NCBI GenBank assembly: GCA_963700865.1 | Contig: CAVOZC010000022.1 | Span: 62,001-126,000, forward strand | Origin: CAVOGJ01 sp963700865 | GTDB lineage: Bacteria; Planctomycetota; Planctomycetia; Pirellulales; Pirellulaceae | Direction of reading: 5' to 3' | DNA length: 64,000 nt | In this document: piece after piece, positions 62,476 to 64,000 of the stretch | Layout of the letters: each line of letters starts with the position of its first letter | Position numbering within the stretch: the first letter of the stretch is position 1 | Position numbers and translations under genes: made by a program | The notes under the pieces: generated by a model | Database searches by the model: none | Told to the model about the DNA's origin: nothing | The model's input: the letters and a program-made list of their open reading frames with translations, nothing else

Positions 62476-64000
62476 ATGAACACGCGCTTACGTCGAAGAA
62501 AGATCAGACGGCGGGGCGCATCGGCAAGCCGCTATCGATCACGGCAGCCGGCGATAGTTGGCGAAATTCTCGAAGATCGCCGGCTGCTGTCCGTTACGAA
62601 TGGCGAGTTGGCGGGGGGGGAAGCGAACGGCCCGCTATGGATCGACGGTTTTGTCGAGCCGGTCGGAAACCCGTTCTCGACTTCCGCGGCAACGAGCGAT
62701 TATCTGTTGTCCCGTGCCGAGTCGATGCCCCACGTCGCGGGTCAGATCATTGCGGCGGTGCGAGCGCCGCGGCCGGATGTCGGAGCTTGGCGTCTGGGAG
62801 GCGCTTGGCGGCAGCGACTTCCGTCGAATCCGATAGCATCCACCCATGCCATCCTCACCTCCGCGGGGCCGGACGGCGATTCGGTGACACTCTGGAAGGT
62901 GGCTTACGCGGGAGCCGCAAGTGCTTCGGAGGTGCTTCGCGCCATGGATGCGGACGTGGATATCGTCTGGGCGTCTCCGGATTTTGTGTATGCAGGTTCG
63001 GATCCCCGCGACTTGATTCCCAACGATCCCCTTTATCTCCAGCAATATCACCACGCCTTGATGCAAACGCAGGAGGCATGGGACATTTCCGTTGGTCAAT
63101 CCCAGGTGATTGTTGCTGTCACGGACGATGGCGTCGACCTGGACCACGCGGACTTGTCGAACGCGATTTGGACAAACGCGGCCGAGATTGCTGCGAATGG
63201 CATTGACGATGATGGGAACGGCTACATCGACGATGTGCGCGGATGGGATTTCATCGGTCAAGACAACGATCCCTCGCACAACAGTTCGGATGTGCATGGA
63301 ACCCACGTCAGCGGTATCGCTGCGGCCGGCTTGAACAATGGCATTGGAATTGCCGGGACCGCCGGAGGCGTGACGCTCATGCCTCTTCGTTTCTTTGACT
63401 CCAATGACACTCTCCGCTTCACGTCATCGACGATCGCTGAGACTTTCGCCTACGCCGTCGACAACGGGGCGCGGATTGTAAACACCAGCTATTCGATCGA
63501 TTATTTCGTTGGCGATCCCGTATTCACCGCGGGCCTTCAGTACCTGCACGATCAAGGGGCAATCCATTTCAACTCGGCCGGCAACGACAAGCAGCAAGAC
63601 CCCACGCGAATCGCGTTCGAACAGTCATTGATGGTGGCAAGTACTGATAACAACGACACACTTAGTTGGTTCAGTAATTATGGCGGGGGGATCGACGTGT
63701 CGGCGCCAGGGTCGAGTATTTACTCAACCTTTCCCCATGATGGCTACCAGTTTCTGTCGGGCACAAGCATGGCAGCTCCGAATGCCGCGGGAGTGGCGGC
63801 GCTCATCTGGTCTCACCACCCGACTTGGACGCGAGACCAGGTCGTCGCACAGCTGCTTGCGACCGCGGACGACATCGACATCCTAAATCCAGGCAAGGAA
63901 ACTCTCCTGGGATCAGGACGGGTGAACGCACTGCGGTCGCTCACGGAAAGTTTGGGCGCCCCGCGGATTACTGAACTGACATTCCTTTCCGCGGGCAACC
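62476..64000 (+). CDS. Exported S8 subtilisin-family protease with LEDRRLLS motif (runs off the window end)
   Basis: 508 codons are inside the window; no stop is reached. GGAG lies about 10 bp upstream of ATG 62476. The very basic N-terminus is followed by ILEDRRLLSVTNGEL at 31-45, the planctomycete surface-protein motif LExRxLLS, then a prodomain-like region. The S8 domain from about residue 205 has Asp217 (VAVTDDGVDLDHADL), His274 (DVHGTHVSGIAAAG), the oxyanion Asn near 336 and Ser431 (LSGTSMAAPNAAG): a complete catalytic set. After about residue 495 a new domain begins (APRITELTFLSAG), so the full protein is probably large and multi-domain. Confidence 0.92.
   Translation, partial: MNTRLRRRKIRRRGASASRYRSRQPAIVGEILEDRRLLSVTNGELAGGEANGPLWIDGFVEPVGNPFSTSAATSDYLLSRAESMPHVAGQIIAAVRAPRPDVGAWRLGGAWRQRLPSNPIASTHAILTSAGPDGDSVTLWKVAYAGAASASEVLRAMDADVDIVWASPDFVYAGSDPRDLIPNDPLYLQQYHHALMQTQEAWDISVGQSQVIVAVTDDGVDLDHADLSNAIWTNAAEIAANGIDDDGNGYIDDVRGWDFIGQDNDPSHNSSDVHGTHVSGIAAAGLNNGIGIAGTAGGVTLMPLRFFDSNDTLRFTSSTIAETFAYAVDNGARIVNTSYSIDYFVGDPVFTAGLQYLHDQGAIHFNSAGNDKQQDPTRIAFEQSLMVASTDNNDTLSWFSNYGGGIDVSAPGSSIYSTFPHDGYQFLSGTSMAAPNAAGVAALIWSHHPTWTRDQVVAQLLATADDIDILNPGKETLLGSGRVNALRSLTESLGAPRITELTFLSAGN

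Noticed and set aside
1..64000. tRNA, rRNA or CRISPR arrays
   Set aside because: No clover-leaf-like GGTTCGAAT-CC context, no rRNA core sequence and no regularly spaced short repeats of CRISPR type were found by eye; a tRNAscan or CRISPR search would be the decisive test.

Overview
The window reads as chromosomal DNA of a planctomycete, most likely Pirellulales-like. The case rests on several weak markers that agree: a secreted subtilase with the N-terminal LEDRRLLS motif, a membrane protein starting with an NAFQSPSD-type tail, a PEP-CTERM protein, small palindromic elements of the GGCTGGAAGCCGATCCC type, a late futalosine (Mqn) menaquinone gene group, ComB, and several conserved but uncharacterised proteins. 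GC content looks close to 60 percent. I see no rRNA, tRNA, CRISPR array, prophage or insertion sequence. No lineage assignment was computed.

Layout. 1-4.8 kb: cell-surface polysaccharide genes (sulfotransferase fragment, flippase, multi-spanning membrane protein, initiating sugar transferase, sugar formyltransferase). 4.9-9.5 kb: YugP-type zinc peptidase, DUF456 protein, Hsp20 behind a near-perfect sigma-54 promoter, a deacetylase-like protein and small membrane proteins. 9.5-14.4 kb: trpBA, a secreted zincin, mutM, AMP nucleosidase. 14.4-19 kb: nitrogen control (glnD, P-II, amt). 19-26 kb: PduO adenosyltransferase, Nudix, transglutaminase, conserved proteins, an NtrB-like kinase, nadD. 26-33 kb: priA, a haem-binding hybrid-type sensor kinase without receiver, rnhA, recG. 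33-37 kb: mqnE, ubiA-type, ubiX-type and menG genes. 37-41.7 kb: comB, a PEP-CTERM protein, a structured intergenic island, a TIM-barrel protein, glyS. 41.9-48.6 kb: a long minus-strand run with a Rieske/cytochrome b-diheme c complex, nrnA, ribF, nnrD, larB. 48.8-60.2 kb: plus-strand run with a badly broken argG, putA, nitrilase, VOC protein, diheme cytochrome, thiC, an LplT-like transporter and a thioesterase. 60.2-64 kb: an 82-bp tandem repeat, a second sulfotransferase, a long non-coding gap and the start of a subtilase.

How genes fit together. Menaquinone made by the Mqn/Ubi-type genes is the natural electron donor to the Rieske/cytochrome b complex. GlnD, P-II and Amt form one nitrogen-sensing unit. 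The surface genes at 1-4.8 kb would build, modify and export a glycan.

Main caveat. Fourteen genes are each split between two or more reading frames whose pieces join into one recognisable protein. Insertions and deletions are mixed, several sit in homopolymers, and the genes hit include essential ones. This looks like residual indel error in the assembly more than biology. I annotate these as single genes and say where the frame breaks. argG, with about six breaks, is the exception that may be a real pseudogene.
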